DNA of 64,000 nucleotides from Cylindrospermum sp. NIES-4074 (GTDB lineage: Bacteria; Cyanobacteriota; Cyanobacteriia; Cyanobacteriales; Nostocaceae). The notes under the pieces were generated by a model. That model was not told the DNA's origin. It ran no database searches and saw nothing but the letters and a program-made list of their open reading frames with translations. Shown in pieces: positions 1 to 8,811 of this stretch. Numbering within the stretch: position 1 is the first letter of the stretch; every line of letters begins with the position of its first letter. The stretch spans positions 558,001 through 622,000 of the forward strand of contig AP018269.1 of assembly GCA_003994795.1 (NCBI GenBank). Direction: 5' to 3'. A program made the position numbers and the translations under genes.

Positions 1-77
1 AAAAAGGGGGATTTCTACCATCATCCTTCCTCCTCTTTTACCCCCTTTTTAAGGGGGTCGCCACAGGCGGGGGGATC
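1..77. repeat. Partial copy of C5T5/A5G5 spacer repeat with hairpin
   Basis: Positions 40-58 form an 8-bp perfect stem (ACCCCCTT, loop TTT, AAGGGGGT). The A5G5 run at 1-10 and the GGGGGGATCT string near 70-77 match, in the same order, the core of the mobile element at 47663-47814. It lies about 70 bp beyond the nrtP stop and could act as a bidirectional terminator. A degraded repeat copy is the simplest reading. Confidence 0.5.
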
Positions 78-126
78 TGATTTGTGGCAGCATCACACAG
101 AATTTGTTATGTCTTATCAGAGTTGA

Positions 127-1626
127 TTAATCTTCTAATAGCACAGCAGACTGTTGGGTTTCTAGTTCTAGTAATTCACTTTCATCGGCAGCAAATGAAC
201 CTTTTGGTTCTTTAAGAAAGAAGGCACACATAAAGGCGCAAACCATAGCTGTTAAACCCATTGTGCTAAACAATGTTGAGGCGTCAGTTAAGCTAAAAAT
301 GGTTAGATAAACCACACCGCCAAAATTACCGTAAGCGCCGACATTACCGGCAATTTGTCCAGTGGCTTCTTTTTTAATTAGGGGAACAATTCCGTAAGTT
401 GCACCACAGCCGGCTTGGGCAAAGTAGGCAGCAAACATAGTTACAGCGATCGCTAAAGGAATAGGCCAACTGCTATTAATAAAATGTGTCATCAAATAGC
501 CGACACCAATACCCGCACTCACAATCGTCATTGTCCATTTGCGAGAATTGAATTTATCGGAGATTAAGCCCCCACTGGGACGAGAAACTAAGTTTAAAAA
601 GGGATAAGTTGCTGCAATCATCCCTGCTACTACGTGTTCTAAACCAAAGGTCTTTTCAAAAAAGGCAGGTAGCATGGAAACGGCAGCCAATTCTGAACCA
701 AAGTTAGTGATGTAAGTGAATTCGAGGATAGCTACTTGACTAAATTGATAGCGTTGTGCTGGGGCGTAAGTTCTCTTACCAATTAGTAGTTCTCGGTTTA
801 CTTGATAAGCTTTGTAGGTTTGGTAAGCAAATAATCCTGCTAACAGTAGCCAAGCGATATACATTTGGCTCAGAGTCAGGAAGTGGATATTTTTTTGTTC
901 CAAGCGCCAAGCTAATAAACCCAAGGCGAAAATTAACCCAAAATTTGAGACAATCATTGCCCAGAAGCTTTTAATGCTGGTTACTTCTAAAGCACCATTT
1001 TTCTTAGGTTTTTGATAGACTTTGCCAGTGGGCGTATCTTGGACACTGTTGTAATAAATTACGCCGTAGATGGCAGAAATAATTCCAGTGAGTGCGATCG
1101 CCAATCGCCAGTTAGAACCACCACCACCTAAAAAGCTGGTAGCAACAGCAAGCATCGGTAAAGCAAATTCTGCCCCAAAAGCGCCAAAATTACCCCAACC
1201 GCCATAAATACCTTGAGCAATTCCCATCTCTTTCGGGGGGAACCATTCCGCTACCATGCGGATACCAACGACAAACCCAGAGCCGACAATTCCCATCAAC
1301 AAGCGACTGATGACTAGTTGATTAAAGTCTTGCGACAACGCTGTAGCTAAACAGGGAACAGCAGCAAACATCAGCAATATTGAGTAGGTAATTTTGGGGC
1401 CAAAACGATCTAACAACATCCCAATAATCAACCGCGCAGGAATTGTCAGCGCTAAATTACAGATAGCTATAGTTTTGATTTGTTCAGGTGCTAAATGTAA
1501 TTCTTTACCAATCGTTGTCGCAAAAGGAGCAAAGTTAAACCAACAAACAAAGGTCAAAAAGAAAGCAAACCAAGTCTGATGTAAGATGCGGTAGCGACCC
1601 TTCAACGAAAATAATCCTTTCAGCAT
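127..1626 (-). CDS. nrtP: NrtP-type nitrate/nitrite permease (MFS, NNP family)
   Basis: A 499-residue polytopic inner-membrane protein of the major facilitator superfamily, nitrate/nitrite porter family, that takes up nitrate and nitrite. The sequence shows about 12 hydrophobic segments and the two glycine-rich NNP signatures GGWGNFGAFGAE (near residue 143) and GAYGNFGG (near residue 430). A longer hydrophilic loop lies between the two halves. The short acidic tail is typical of cyanobacterial NrtP. It is the third gene of the nirA transcription unit, 113 bp after the NrtA-like gene. The spacer contains an imperfect hairpin (1665-1688). Freshwater filamentous cyanobacteria often use the NrtABCD transporter instead, so here the MFS type replaces it next to nirA. 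The symbol rests on family and context. Confidence 0.9.
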   Translation of the reverse strand: MLKGLFSLKGRYRILHQTWFAFFLTFVCWFNFAPFATTIGKELHLAPEQIKTIAICNLALTIPARLIIGMLLDRFGPKITYSILLMFAAVPCLATALSQDFNQLVISRLLMGIVGSGFVVGIRMVAEWFPPKEMGIAQGIYGGWGNFGAFGAEFALPMLAVATSFLGGGGSNWRLAIALTGIISAIYGVIYYNSVQDTPTGKVYQKPKKNGALEVTSIKSFWAMIVSNFGLIFALGLLAWRLEQKNIHFLTLSQMYIAWLLLAGLFAYQTYKAYQVNRELLIGKRTYAPAQRYQFSQVAILEFTYITNFGSELAAVSMLPAFFEKTFGLEHVVAGMIAATYPFLNLVSRPSGGLISDKFNSRKWTMTIVSAGIGVGYLMTHFINSSWPIPLAIAVTMFAAYFAQAGCGATYGIVPLIKKEATGQIAGNVGAYGNFGGVVYLTIFSLTDASTLFSTMGLTAMVCAFMCAFFLKEPKGSFAADESELLELETQQSAVLLED

Positions 1627-1739
1627 TTGCTTTCCTCACTAAAAAATGTATAGAAAAACCCTGTGGCTATAGAGTGATGGCTCTAGCCAGATATTTATGC
1701 GCTATTGAGAATGAGTAAAAAGTGCTTTTACTTCATTCG

Positions 1740-2975
1740 TTAGATGAAGACTTCTTCAAAGTGAATCTGTTGTTTAACTTCCAAACTGTTGAGATATTCA
1801 ATTGGCTGTGAAGGGTTGAATTTTTTACCATCAAATAGCTCAATTGGCGCATTCCGTCCACCATGCAAACAGCCTATTTCCTGTGCAGCTTGCTCAAAGA
1901 TATCTGGGCGACAGACTCTAGCAATTACTTCTACCCAGTTTTTCGGGAACGCCACCCAACCCCAACGGGCTAATTGGGTCAATATCCACAGCATTTCTTG
2001 ATGGTCGGGATAATTGGCTTGATGAAGATAAAACTGATTGTATGTTGTGAGCAACTGGGGCTGTGTCCCGTCACCGCGCGGGTAAAGGTCAATAAAGCCC
2101 GGACGGGTATAAGCCGCATCAGTTCCCAGATAACGAGGATGGCAAATTAATTGAAGAATTTCTTCCCGGTTGCGAATGTCGTCGCAATATTCACTAGCGG
2201 CTAAGAGTGCTTTCACCAAAGCAAGGTGAGTATTTGGATATTTCTGCGCCCAATCTTCCCTTACTCCTAATACTTTTTCTGGATGTCCAGGCCAAATTTC
2301 TGGGGTGGTAGTGATCACAAAGCCCAAGTCTTCATGAACAGCGCGAGAGTTCCAAGGTTCACCAACACAGTAGCCGTCAATACTCATGCCTTTGAGGGAG
2401 GCAAACATCTGTGGTGGGGGAATGACCATCAGATTGATATCTGTGTCAGGATTAATGCCACCCGCAGCCAGCCAGTAGCGCAAAAGCAAGTTGTGCATTG
2501 ATGCCAGATGCACAATTCCCAAAGAAACAGCGTTGTATAAGTGCGTTTTTAGGGCAACACAGAAGTCAGCTAAGTTTCTCACCCCAGCATCAAATAAGCT
2601 TTTACTGAAAGTAATGGCGTTACCGTTGCGGGAGAGAGTCAGGGCTGTGACTATCGGCACTGGAGTTTGACCACCTGCACCCAAAGTTAAGGATAGGGGC
2701 ATCCCAGCAACCATCTGAGCAGCATCTAGCCTACCGCTAGCTACACCTTTAGCGAGTTCTTTCCAGCAGGGTTCCCAATTGAGTTGTACTTCTAAGCCAT
2801 ACTCGGCGAAGAAACCTTTTTCTTTGGCAACTATCAAAGGTGCAGCATCAGTTAGGGGAATAAAACCAATTTCTAGATGAACTTTTTCCAAACAGTTGCG
2901 GGACATATTCATTGGTGTCCTAGTCTGTTTTTGGCAGTTTTGGACTAATTTTTGCTGATTGGGGAAGTAAATCAT
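1740..2975 (-). CDS. NrtA/NrtC-C-like nitrate-binding protein without signal peptide
   Basis: Resembles the solute-binding protein NrtA/CmpA and the NrtA-like regulatory C-terminal domain of NrtC. The core starts with IGFIPLTDAAPLIVAKEKGF and continues with the DAAQMVAGMPLSLTLG and YCVGEPWNSRAV blocks of the family. Neither the start at 2975 nor a better-spaced internal ATG at 2912 (AGGA five bases upstream, residue 22) gives a signal peptide or lipobox. The protein should therefore stay in the cytoplasm, unlike NrtA. No NrtB or NrtD permease/ATPase genes are adjacent. It sits between nirA and nrtP, so it is probably co-transcribed under NtcA. In NrtC the homologous domain mediates ammonium-responsive inhibition, so an intracellular nitrate-sensing or NrtP-modulating role is the inference. 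No function is proven. Confidence 0.75.
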   Translation of the reverse strand: MIYFPNQQKLVQNCQKQTRTPMNMSRNCLEKVHLEIGFIPLTDAAPLIVAKEKGFFAEYGLEVQLNWEPCWKELAKGVASGRLDAAQMVAGMPLSLTLGAGGQTPVPIVTALTLSRNGNAITFSKSLFDAGVRNLADFCVALKTHLYNAVSLGIVHLASMHNLLLRYWLAAGGINPDTDINLMVIPPPQMFASLKGMSIDGYCVGEPWNSRAVHEDLGFVITTTPEIWPGHPEKVLGVREDWAQKYPNTHLALVKALLAASEYCDDIRNREEILQLICHPRYLGTDAAYTRPGFIDLYPRGDGTQPQLLTTYNQFYLHQANYPDHQEMLWILTQLARWGWVAFPKNWVEVIARVCRPDIFEQAAQEIGCLHGGRNAPIELFDGKKFNPSQPIEYLNSLEVKQQIHFEEVFI

Positions 2976-3059
2976 TGAGTTTCGCTAATTTTAAGTAGCT
3001 GGGATATTTGATTACTGCCAAAGGTGTTTGCAATTTATCCCGCGTCAAATTGTCCTAAC

Positions 3060-3174
3060 CAGGACTTACGCAAGAACTCTCTGAAACTCTTATTCCTTTG
3101 TGTCCTTTGCGTCCTTTGCGGTATGCCTCCGGCACGCTACGCGAACGTTTTATCATGATTTTGCGTAAGTCCTG
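3060..3174. mobile_element. MITE-like element with CAGGACTTACGCAA terminal inverted repeats
   Basis: A 14-bp perfect terminal inverted repeat, CAGGACTTACGCAA (3060-3073) and its complement (3161-3174), bounds 115 bp with no coding capacity. The right end abuts the nirA stop codon at 3175. The interior has a TCCTTTGCG direct repeat and the ACGCTACGCGA word (3134-3144) that recurs at 31985 and 33728. No clear target duplication is seen. It separates nirA from the NrtA-like gene and could influence read-through. Confidence 0.65.
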
Positions 3175-4725
3175 TTAACTAGAAACCAAGGCTTCTTGCC
3201 TCAGTTTTGCGCCGAAGTGTGCAATGAGCAATTCCTGCAACACTGGCTGTAAGTCTTCGCAGGGAACGCTTTTGGTGACACAAGTTCCTAAATGAGCGTC
3301 TTTACCGACTTTGCCACCCATGTAAATGTCAACACCTTCTAAGGTTTTGCCATTTTTGCGAACTTTGGTGCCCATTAAGCCAATATCTGCAACTTGGGGC
3401 TGTCCGCAGGAGTTAGGGCAACCAGTCCAATGAATTCGCACGGGACGGGTGAGAATTAATTCAGCTTCTAGGGCTTTTACTGTCGCTAAGGCGCGGTTTT
3501 TGGTTTCGATGAGGGCAAAGTTGCAAAATTGTGCGCCGGTGCAGGAAACTAGCGATCGCGCCAGTAAACCAGGATGAACAGAAAACCTCTCTAGCAAAGG
3601 CTCAGTTAAAAAGGTTTCCAGCCGCGAATGGGGAATATTGGGAATAATAATATTCTGCTCAACTGTAAAGCGAATTTCTCCACTACCGTAAACTTCTGCT
3701 AATCTGGCGATCGCTAACATATCTTCGGCATACAACCGACCGACGGGAATGTGTAAGCCTACATAGTTCAATCCCGGTTGTTTTTGCTTATATATGCCGA
3801 TGTGGTCGCGTTTTTCCCAGTCGATTTCATCTTTGGCTGCTGCGGGTAATAATGACTTACCCAAACGCTTTTCTACTTCCGTCCGGAATTTTACTATACC
3901 CCATTCGTCAATTAGCCACATTAGGCGGGCTTTTTGGCGATTTGCTCGCAAGCCGTGGTCACGATAAACTTCTATAATGGCTCTACATAAAGCCACCACT
4001 TCTTCAGGAGTTACCCAAGCATTTAAGGGAATTGCTGCTTCACAACGTTTGGCTGAGAAAAAGCCACCCACCAAGACGTTAAAGCCGAAACCTTCCTTAA
4101 AAGCCGGAACGAATGCTAAATCGTTAATTTCCGCATGAACTGAATTATCTCTGCCGCCGGCGATCGCAATGTTAAACTTACGGGGGAGGTTGGTAAACTC
4201 TGCGTTGCCTTCTCCTTTGTTGGTGAGCATATCCTGAATCTGCTGCACCAAATCCCGTGTATCATACAACTCATCCGCATCCAACCCCGCCACAGGATCA
4301 CCTGTGATGTTGCGGACGTTATCCATCCCTGACTGAACGGTGGTTAAACCAACTGCATTAAATCTATTAAAGATATCTGGTAAGTCTTCAATTCTGATGC
4401 CCCGCAATTGCAGGTTCTGTCTTGTGGTAATATCAGCACTACCATCGTCACCGTAGCGTTGTAAAACTTCTGCTAAAACAAGTATTTGATTGCTGGTAAG
4501 AATACCATTAGGCATCCGCAACCGCATCATAAACTTGCCTGGGGTAACAGGACGAAAAAACACACCCATCCACTTGAGTCGATGGTCTCGGTCTGTTTCG
4601 TCCATTGCTTCCCAACCAAGGTTGGCAAATTTCTCTATTTCTCCCTTAACGGTGAGTCCATCTTTTTCTGCTTTGAGTTTCTCGAATTTGTTGAGGCTAT
4701 TTGTAGTAGTTGTAGTGTCTGTCAT
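3175..4725 (-). CDS. nirA: Ferredoxin-nitrite reductase
   Basis: Reduces nitrite to ammonium with six electrons from ferredoxin, in the cytoplasm or on the thylakoid face. The 516 residues match the usual length. Two nitrite/sulfite reductase ferredoxin-like half-domains are visible, as are the siroheme/4Fe-4S cysteines: CTGAQFC (C395, C401) and CPNSC (C436, C440). It is the first gene of nirA, NrtA-like, nrtP, and is read from an NtcA-type promoter about 165 bp upstream. No narB is present in the window, so nitrate reductase must be encoded elsewhere. Confidence 0.96.
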   Translation of the reverse strand: MTDTTTTTNSLNKFEKLKAEKDGLTVKGEIEKFANLGWEAMDETDRDHRLKWMGVFFRPVTPGKFMMRLRMPNGILTSNQILVLAEVLQRYGDDGSADITTRQNLQLRGIRIEDLPDIFNRFNAVGLTTVQSGMDNVRNITGDPVAGLDADELYDTRDLVQQIQDMLTNKGEGNAEFTNLPRKFNIAIAGGRDNSVHAEINDLAFVPAFKEGFGFNVLVGGFFSAKRCEAAIPLNAWVTPEEVVALCRAIIEVYRDHGLRANRQKARLMWLIDEWGIVKFRTEVEKRLGKSLLPAAAKDEIDWEKRDHIGIYKQKQPGLNYVGLHIPVGRLYAEDMLAIARLAEVYGSGEIRFTVEQNIIIPNIPHSRLETFLTEPLLERFSVHPGLLARSLVSCTGAQFCNFALIETKNRALATVKALEAELILTRPVRIHWTGCPNSCGQPQVADIGLMGTKVRKNGKTLEGVDIYMGGKVGKDAHLGTCVTKSVPCEDLQPVLQELLIAHFGAKLRQEALVSS

Positions 4726-4889
4726 AGGGCAAATTAGGCTAGAGGCAATAAAGGCAATAGACTTTCTCTCAAATCGTTTAATCTTCAGTAAGCAGAATTG
4801 AAATCGCTAAGAAGCTTAAGAGAGAAATATTTCTGCATTTTTAATTTTTAATTTCTAATTTTTAATTGCTGTTAATTCCGATACTCCTG

Positions 4890-4931
4890 ACTTTAAGGTG
4901 GCATCTTCTAAAAAATCGTATAGATTGTTAC
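4890..4931 (-). promoter_or_regulatory. NtcA-activated class II promoter of nirA
   Basis: The palindrome GTAACAATCTATAC (minus strand, 4931-4918) fits the NtcA consensus GTA-N8-TAC. Exactly 22 nt downstream is TAAAGT (4895-4890), a TAN3T -10 box. This is the canonical geometry of NtcA class II promoters. The predicted start is near 4883, giving a leader of about 160 nt before nirA. On the plus strand, toward the Rieske gene, no -10 box stands at this spacing, so control looks one-sided. Confidence 0.85.
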
Positions 4932-5105
4932 GAAAATTTTGTAAAAATTCAAAAAATGTATTATTACTATGCGTTTTCTGCATGAAAGTTAAGTAATGTT
5001 GTGACGCAAAGCACTGTGATAAATAGCGATCGCCATTAATCTGAACTAAGGAAATTTAGGCGATAATGCTGGTGAGTTAAAATTTACACAGGATTGCAGT
5101 GTCTT

Positions 5106-5534
5106 ATGAAACGTCGTGATTTCTTTAATTGGGTAGGTTTGGGTTTGTTAGCCAGTTCTCTACCTGTAGCGATCGCCGCCTGTTCTTCCGATACCACTAC
5201 AGAGGCATCTTCCACAAAACCTAAAAATTGGCAGAAGGTGGGGACTAAGGCAGGATTAGACAAGACTGGTCAATTGCTTGTCGAAAAATCGCCTGTTGGG
5301 CCTGTTCTGCTAGTTGGGACATCTAAAACTAAAAATCTGATCGCTGTTGATCCTACCTGTACTCATAAAGGCTGCACCTTGGCATGGAAAGCTAAAGAAA
5401 AAAAATTAGTCTGTCCCTGTCATGGTGCAGAATTTGGGGGTGATGGCAAGGTACTAAAAGGCCCGGCTCAAGAACCCCTAAAAACTTACACCGCTAAGAT
5501 TGAGGGCAATTCAGTTTTAGTTAAACCAATCTAG
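5106..5534 (+). CDS. Small Rieske [2Fe-2S] protein with Tat/lipoprotein leader
   Basis: An electron-transfer protein with the Rieske cluster motifs C85-T-H87 and C103-P-C105-H106. C90 and C105 are placed to form the stabilising disulfide. The ATG at 5106 is preferred over a TTG at 5094 because it begins MKRRDFF, a twin-arginine motif. This is followed by a hydrophobic stretch and a lipobox-like AIAAC with C26. The mature protein is about 115 residues, so it is a single Rieske domain without the transmembrane anchor layout of PetC. It is probably membrane-tethered in the periplasm or lumen. It lies divergent to nirA and 27 bp before the HEAT-repeat gene, likely in one operon. Its redox partner is unknown. 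Confidence 0.88.
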   Translation: MKRRDFFNWVGLGLLASSLPVAIAACSSDTTTEASSTKPKNWQKVGTKAGLDKTGQLLVEKSPVGPVLLVGTSKTKNLIAVDPTCTHKGCTLAWKAKEKKLVCPCHGAEFGGDGKVLKGPAQEPLKTYTAKIEGNSVLVKPI

Positions 5535-5561
5535 AAAATTTATAATTACAGCAGGGTATTT

Positions 5562-6860
5562 GTGAATAATATCAACCAACTTTTGGCACAGGCCCAAGCA
5601 GCACATGATGCAGCAGATTGGTCATTACTGATTCAGTATCTGCAACGGCTGACTCTGGAAGGGAACTCTCAACAGTCAGAGATAGTTAAAAACCGAGAAT
5701 ATCTGCTGAAACTAGCACTCTCAATTTTAGAGATGGGGGATTTTCAGCAACGCTGGGATATTGCCAAGGTATTAACTCGCTTAGGAAATATTGCCATCCC
5801 TCCACTGATAGAGATTATAGAAGATGAAGATGCAGAGGAAGAATGGCGTTGGTATGCAGCGCGGACTTTGGGCGAATTTCAGCACCCAGATGCCCTTGCA
5901 CCTTTGGTGGAATTGTTAAAAAGTCATGAGAATGAAGAACTCAAGGCAATGGCAGCAGCGGGACTGGGGCAAATGGGTTCCTTGGCGATCGCTCCCTTGT
6001 CTAAACTTTTAGCACAGGAAGATACCAGAGTTTTAGCAGTGCGATCGCTCTCCCATATTCGGCAAACAGAAACTATCACACCTTTATTGAGTGTCATAGA
6101 TGATCCAGAAGCCACAATTCGCACCGCAGCCATTGAAGCCCTCAGCAGCTTTCATGATGACCGTGTGCCACCAGTGCTGTTAAGGGCTATAGATGATGTA
6201 GCTGCCACAGTCAGACGTGCCGCAATCTTGGGTTTAGGTTTTCGCCCCGACTTACGAAAATCATTAGATTTGGTGACGAGACTGCAACCTCGGTTATATG
6301 ACTTGAATCTTGAGGTTTGTTGTGCAGCAGTACTCGCCCTTTCCCGGATGGGTGGTGATGAAGTTAGTCAGCACTTATATCAGGTGCTAATGTTACCCAG
6401 TACGCCTAAAGCCTTGCAACTGGAAATCATCCGCGCCTTAAGTTGGCTAGGGATTCCTTCGAGTTTGCAATATCTGCAACAAGCACTAAATCAGAGTTCA
6501 TCAGAGACACTGTGGCTAGAAATTGTCACAGTTTTAGGAAGAATACAACAGCCGTATTTGACTACACTAGCCAGTGAAATTTTACTGGATATACTGCAAA
6601 CCTTGCATCCAGCTACAAAGATTGCCCAAATCAAATGTGCGATCGCTCTGTCTTTAGGTTATTTAGGCAAGATGCAGTCCGTTGAACCACTGATTTCGCT
6701 GCTAGCAGATGCAAATGCACTGGTGAGATTGCACGCAGTTGCCGCTTTGAAGAATTTAGCGCCAGAAGTCGCACATCAACAATTGCAGCAAATCGCCAAT
6801 AATTCCACCGTGACACCAGATTTGCGACAAGGAGTAGCCCTCGCTCTAGCGGAATGGTAA
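5562..6860 (+). CDS. HEAT-repeat protein (PBS-lyase-like repeats)
   Basis: 432 residues made of about nine alpha-helical HEAT-like repeats from residue 75 onward. Periodic blocks such as YAARTLGEFQHPDALAPLVE, AAAGLGQMGSLAIAPLSKLL and AIALSLGYLGKMQSVEPLIS are the pattern shared with phycobilin lyases of the CpcE/F type and with scaffold proteins. It starts at a GTG preceded by AGGG. No phycobilisome genes are nearby, so a lyase role has no contextual support. A protein-protein scaffold is safer. Its last 15 bases overlap the end of the convergent cyclase gene. Confidence 0.85.
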   Translation: MNNINQLLAQAQAAHDAADWSLLIQYLQRLTLEGNSQQSEIVKNREYLLKLALSILEMGDFQQRWDIAKVLTRLGNIAIPPLIEIIEDEDAEEEWRWYAARTLGEFQHPDALAPLVELLKSHENEELKAMAAAGLGQMGSLAIAPLSKLLAQEDTRVLAVRSLSHIRQTETITPLLSVIDDPEATIRTAAIEALSSFHDDRVPPVLLRAIDDVAATVRRAAILGLGFRPDLRKSLDLVTRLQPRLYDLNLEVCCAAVLALSRMGGDEVSQHLYQVLMLPSTPKALQLEIIRALSWLGIPSSLQYLQQALNQSSSETLWLEIVTVLGRIQQPYLTTLASEILLDILQTLHPATKIAQIKCAIALSLGYLGKMQSVEPLISLLADANALVRLHAVAALKNLAPEVAHQQLQQIANNSTVTPDLRQGVALALAEW

Positions 6861-8801
6861 AACTTGGTAAACTTCTGTTAATTGGTCGCGTCCTTTCAGC
6901 TGGATGCTGCCGATAAATTTGGTAGCAAATTTGTCTTTAATCAGTTCGTAAGTTTCGCCGCTAATGAGAACTCGGCAAAGTCCACCATTCAGGGATTTAT
7001 CATAACTCTCTAATCGAGATGCGATGTTAACGGTGTCGCCAAGGACGGTGTATTCTGCCCTTTGGGTACTGCCCAGAGTACCGCTGACTACTGTTCCTGT
7101 AGCAATTCCAATGCGAATGGCAATGGTGGGATTACCCGATAACTGCCATCGTTGATTGAGCGATCGCAATTTATCTGCCATTGCTAAGGCGCAACCAACG
7201 GCATTTTGGGCATCGACGGCAATGTCTTCTGAGTTGGTGTGTTGAATGGGGACACCAAAAAGCGCCATCACGGCATCGCCCACAAATTTGTCAACCATAC
7301 CGTTATATTCGAGTACAGCCTCAGTCATTGCTTGCATATACTCGTTGAGCCAAGCCATCAAAGCCGAGGGAGACATCTGTAACGAGATGGTGCTGAATCC
7401 CTCGATATCGGAAAAGAGGATTGTGGCGGTCATTTCTCGCCCCACAATTGAGCCTTGTTCTAGCAGTTGGTGACGAGACATCCAGATTTCATCTGCAACT
7501 TGGGGTGTAACCTGCTGTTTGAATAAAGCCATCAAAATGTATCGGTCTTGGCGCTCTAAACTGGTGGTATAGATCGCAATGGCGATCGCCGATCCGCCTA
7601 AAGCCAACAAGGGCGGCACTACAGGAATCCACCACCCTTGCATAAAAGCCAAGTAGCAACCCAAAATCAAACTACCACCCGCTAAAAGTAATCTGAATAC
7701 TGTTTTAGAAACAGAGATACTTCTGGATTGCAGTTTTTGGGAACGCAATGTCCAACTGATAGTAGTCCCCACCACAGACCAACTTAAAATCCATAACCAC
7801 TCTACTGGCTCAGTCCAAACTTGAAATAGTTTACGCCCTTCCAGCGCTGCACCCAACATTTGACTAATCACATTGGCGTGAATAATTACCCCTGCCATTC
7901 TTTGAGGAAAAGCACTAAAGGAACTGCTGTAGGGGGTGAAAAAATAATCATTCAGGCTGGTAGCTGTTGCGCCAATTAACACAATGCGATCGCGTCCCCA
8001 ATTAGCAGGTAGCTGTCCGTCAAGCACTTGCGTCATGGAGTAAGTAACAAAGCGGTCTTGTGTGCCTCTAAAATTCAGTAGAATTTGGTAGCCTCGATCC
8101 TCTGCACGAGTGTAAGCGCCATCATTGAGCGCAAAGGGAATAAATCGAGCTTTTCCCAATTGATAATGTCGCTGATCTGCATTGATTTCTTCTAACTCGA
8201 TTCTCTCAGCCTCTAAATACATCAAAGACAGCTGTGTTCCTAAACCCAAAACTGTCTGCCCCGATGCATTTTCTAGAGAAATTAAACTCCGACGTACTTT
8301 GCCATCAGCATCTAAGACCAAATCTGAGGCTGCCACTTGATTTAGTTGAGCTAAAACTGGCGGTGGGTTTACCTCGATTCCGTATTCATCCTTGACAATT
8401 TTTTGCACGCCAATTAAGTTCGGTGTGGATTTCATCACCTGAACCAGTTCTTGATAACCCGGTTCTACAGGTAAGTCTCGATACACATCTAACCCAATGG
8501 CACGGGGCTTTTGCTGACGGATTTGATCTAAAACTTTGGCGAAGACGCTATCAGGAAGCGGCCACTTTCCCACTTTTCTAATTGTCGCTTCATCAATGGT
8601 GATGACAACAATGCGTGAGTCAGGTGGTTCGGGAGGCCGCAGTTGAAACAACTGGTCTAATGCTGCCAACTCGAAAATCTGCAATAGCCCTAGAACGCGC
8701 AGGGCAATAATTAAACCTGCTACTGATGGGGCTATTAAGAAAATAACGCGCCAGTTATTGAGGTTGTTGAGGATTTGCTTCAGCTGATTCTCATAGCTCA
8801 T
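6846..8801 (-). CDS. CHASE2-domain class III adenylate cyclase
   Basis: A membrane receptor cyclase that makes cAMP. The order is one N-terminal transmembrane helix (about 18-38), an extracytoplasmic CHASE2 sensor (about 40-330, with VVITIDEATIRKVGKWPLP), three further transmembrane helices (about 335-415) and a C-terminal class III cyclase domain (about 450-630). The metal-binding aspartates are in FSDIEGF and KFVGDAVMALFG. The lysine of VDKFVGD favours ATP over GTP. The transition-state pair is in LGDTVNIASRLE. All catalytic residues appear intact. The ATG at 8801 is preferred to a TTG at 8807. The gene starts 10 bp after the DUF928 stop and closes the TpsB-TpsA-CHAT-DUF928 cluster, which suggests that surface or protease events are transduced into cAMP. 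Confidence 0.92.
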   Translation of the reverse strand: MSYENQLKQILNNLNNWRVIFLIAPSVAGLIIALRVLGLLQIFELAALDQLFQLRPPEPPDSRIVVITIDEATIRKVGKWPLPDSVFAKVLDQIRQQKPRAIGLDVYRDLPVEPGYQELVQVMKSTPNLIGVQKIVKDEYGIEVNPPPVLAQLNQVAASDLVLDADGKVRRSLISLENASGQTVLGLGTQLSLMYLEAERIELEEINADQRHYQLGKARFIPFALNDGAYTRAEDRGYQILLNFRGTQDRFVTYSMTQVLDGQLPANWGRDRIVLIGATATSLNDYFFTPYSSSFSAFPQRMAGVIIHANVISQMLGAALEGRKLFQVWTEPVEWLWILSWSVVGTTISWTLRSQKLQSRSISVSKTVFRLLLAGGSLILGCYLAFMQGWWIPVVPPLLALGGSAIAIAIYTTSLERQDRYILMALFKQQVTPQVADEIWMSRHQLLEQGSIVGREMTATILFSDIEGFSTISLQMSPSALMAWLNEYMQAMTEAVLEYNGMVDKFVGDAVMALFGVPIQHTNSEDIAVDAQNAVGCALAMADKLRSLNQRWQLSGNPTIAIRIGIATGTVVSGTLGSTQRAEYTVLGDTVNIASRLESYDKSLNGGLCRVLISGETYELIKDKFATKFIGSIQLKGRDQLTEVYQVLPFR

Positions 8802-8811
8802 TAGCAAATGT

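Noticed and set aside
4918-4960. NtcA box also serving the divergent Rieske gene
   Set aside because: At the required 22-nt distance on the plus strand the sequence is AAATGT, not TAN3T; a TATTAT occurs only about 27 nt away.
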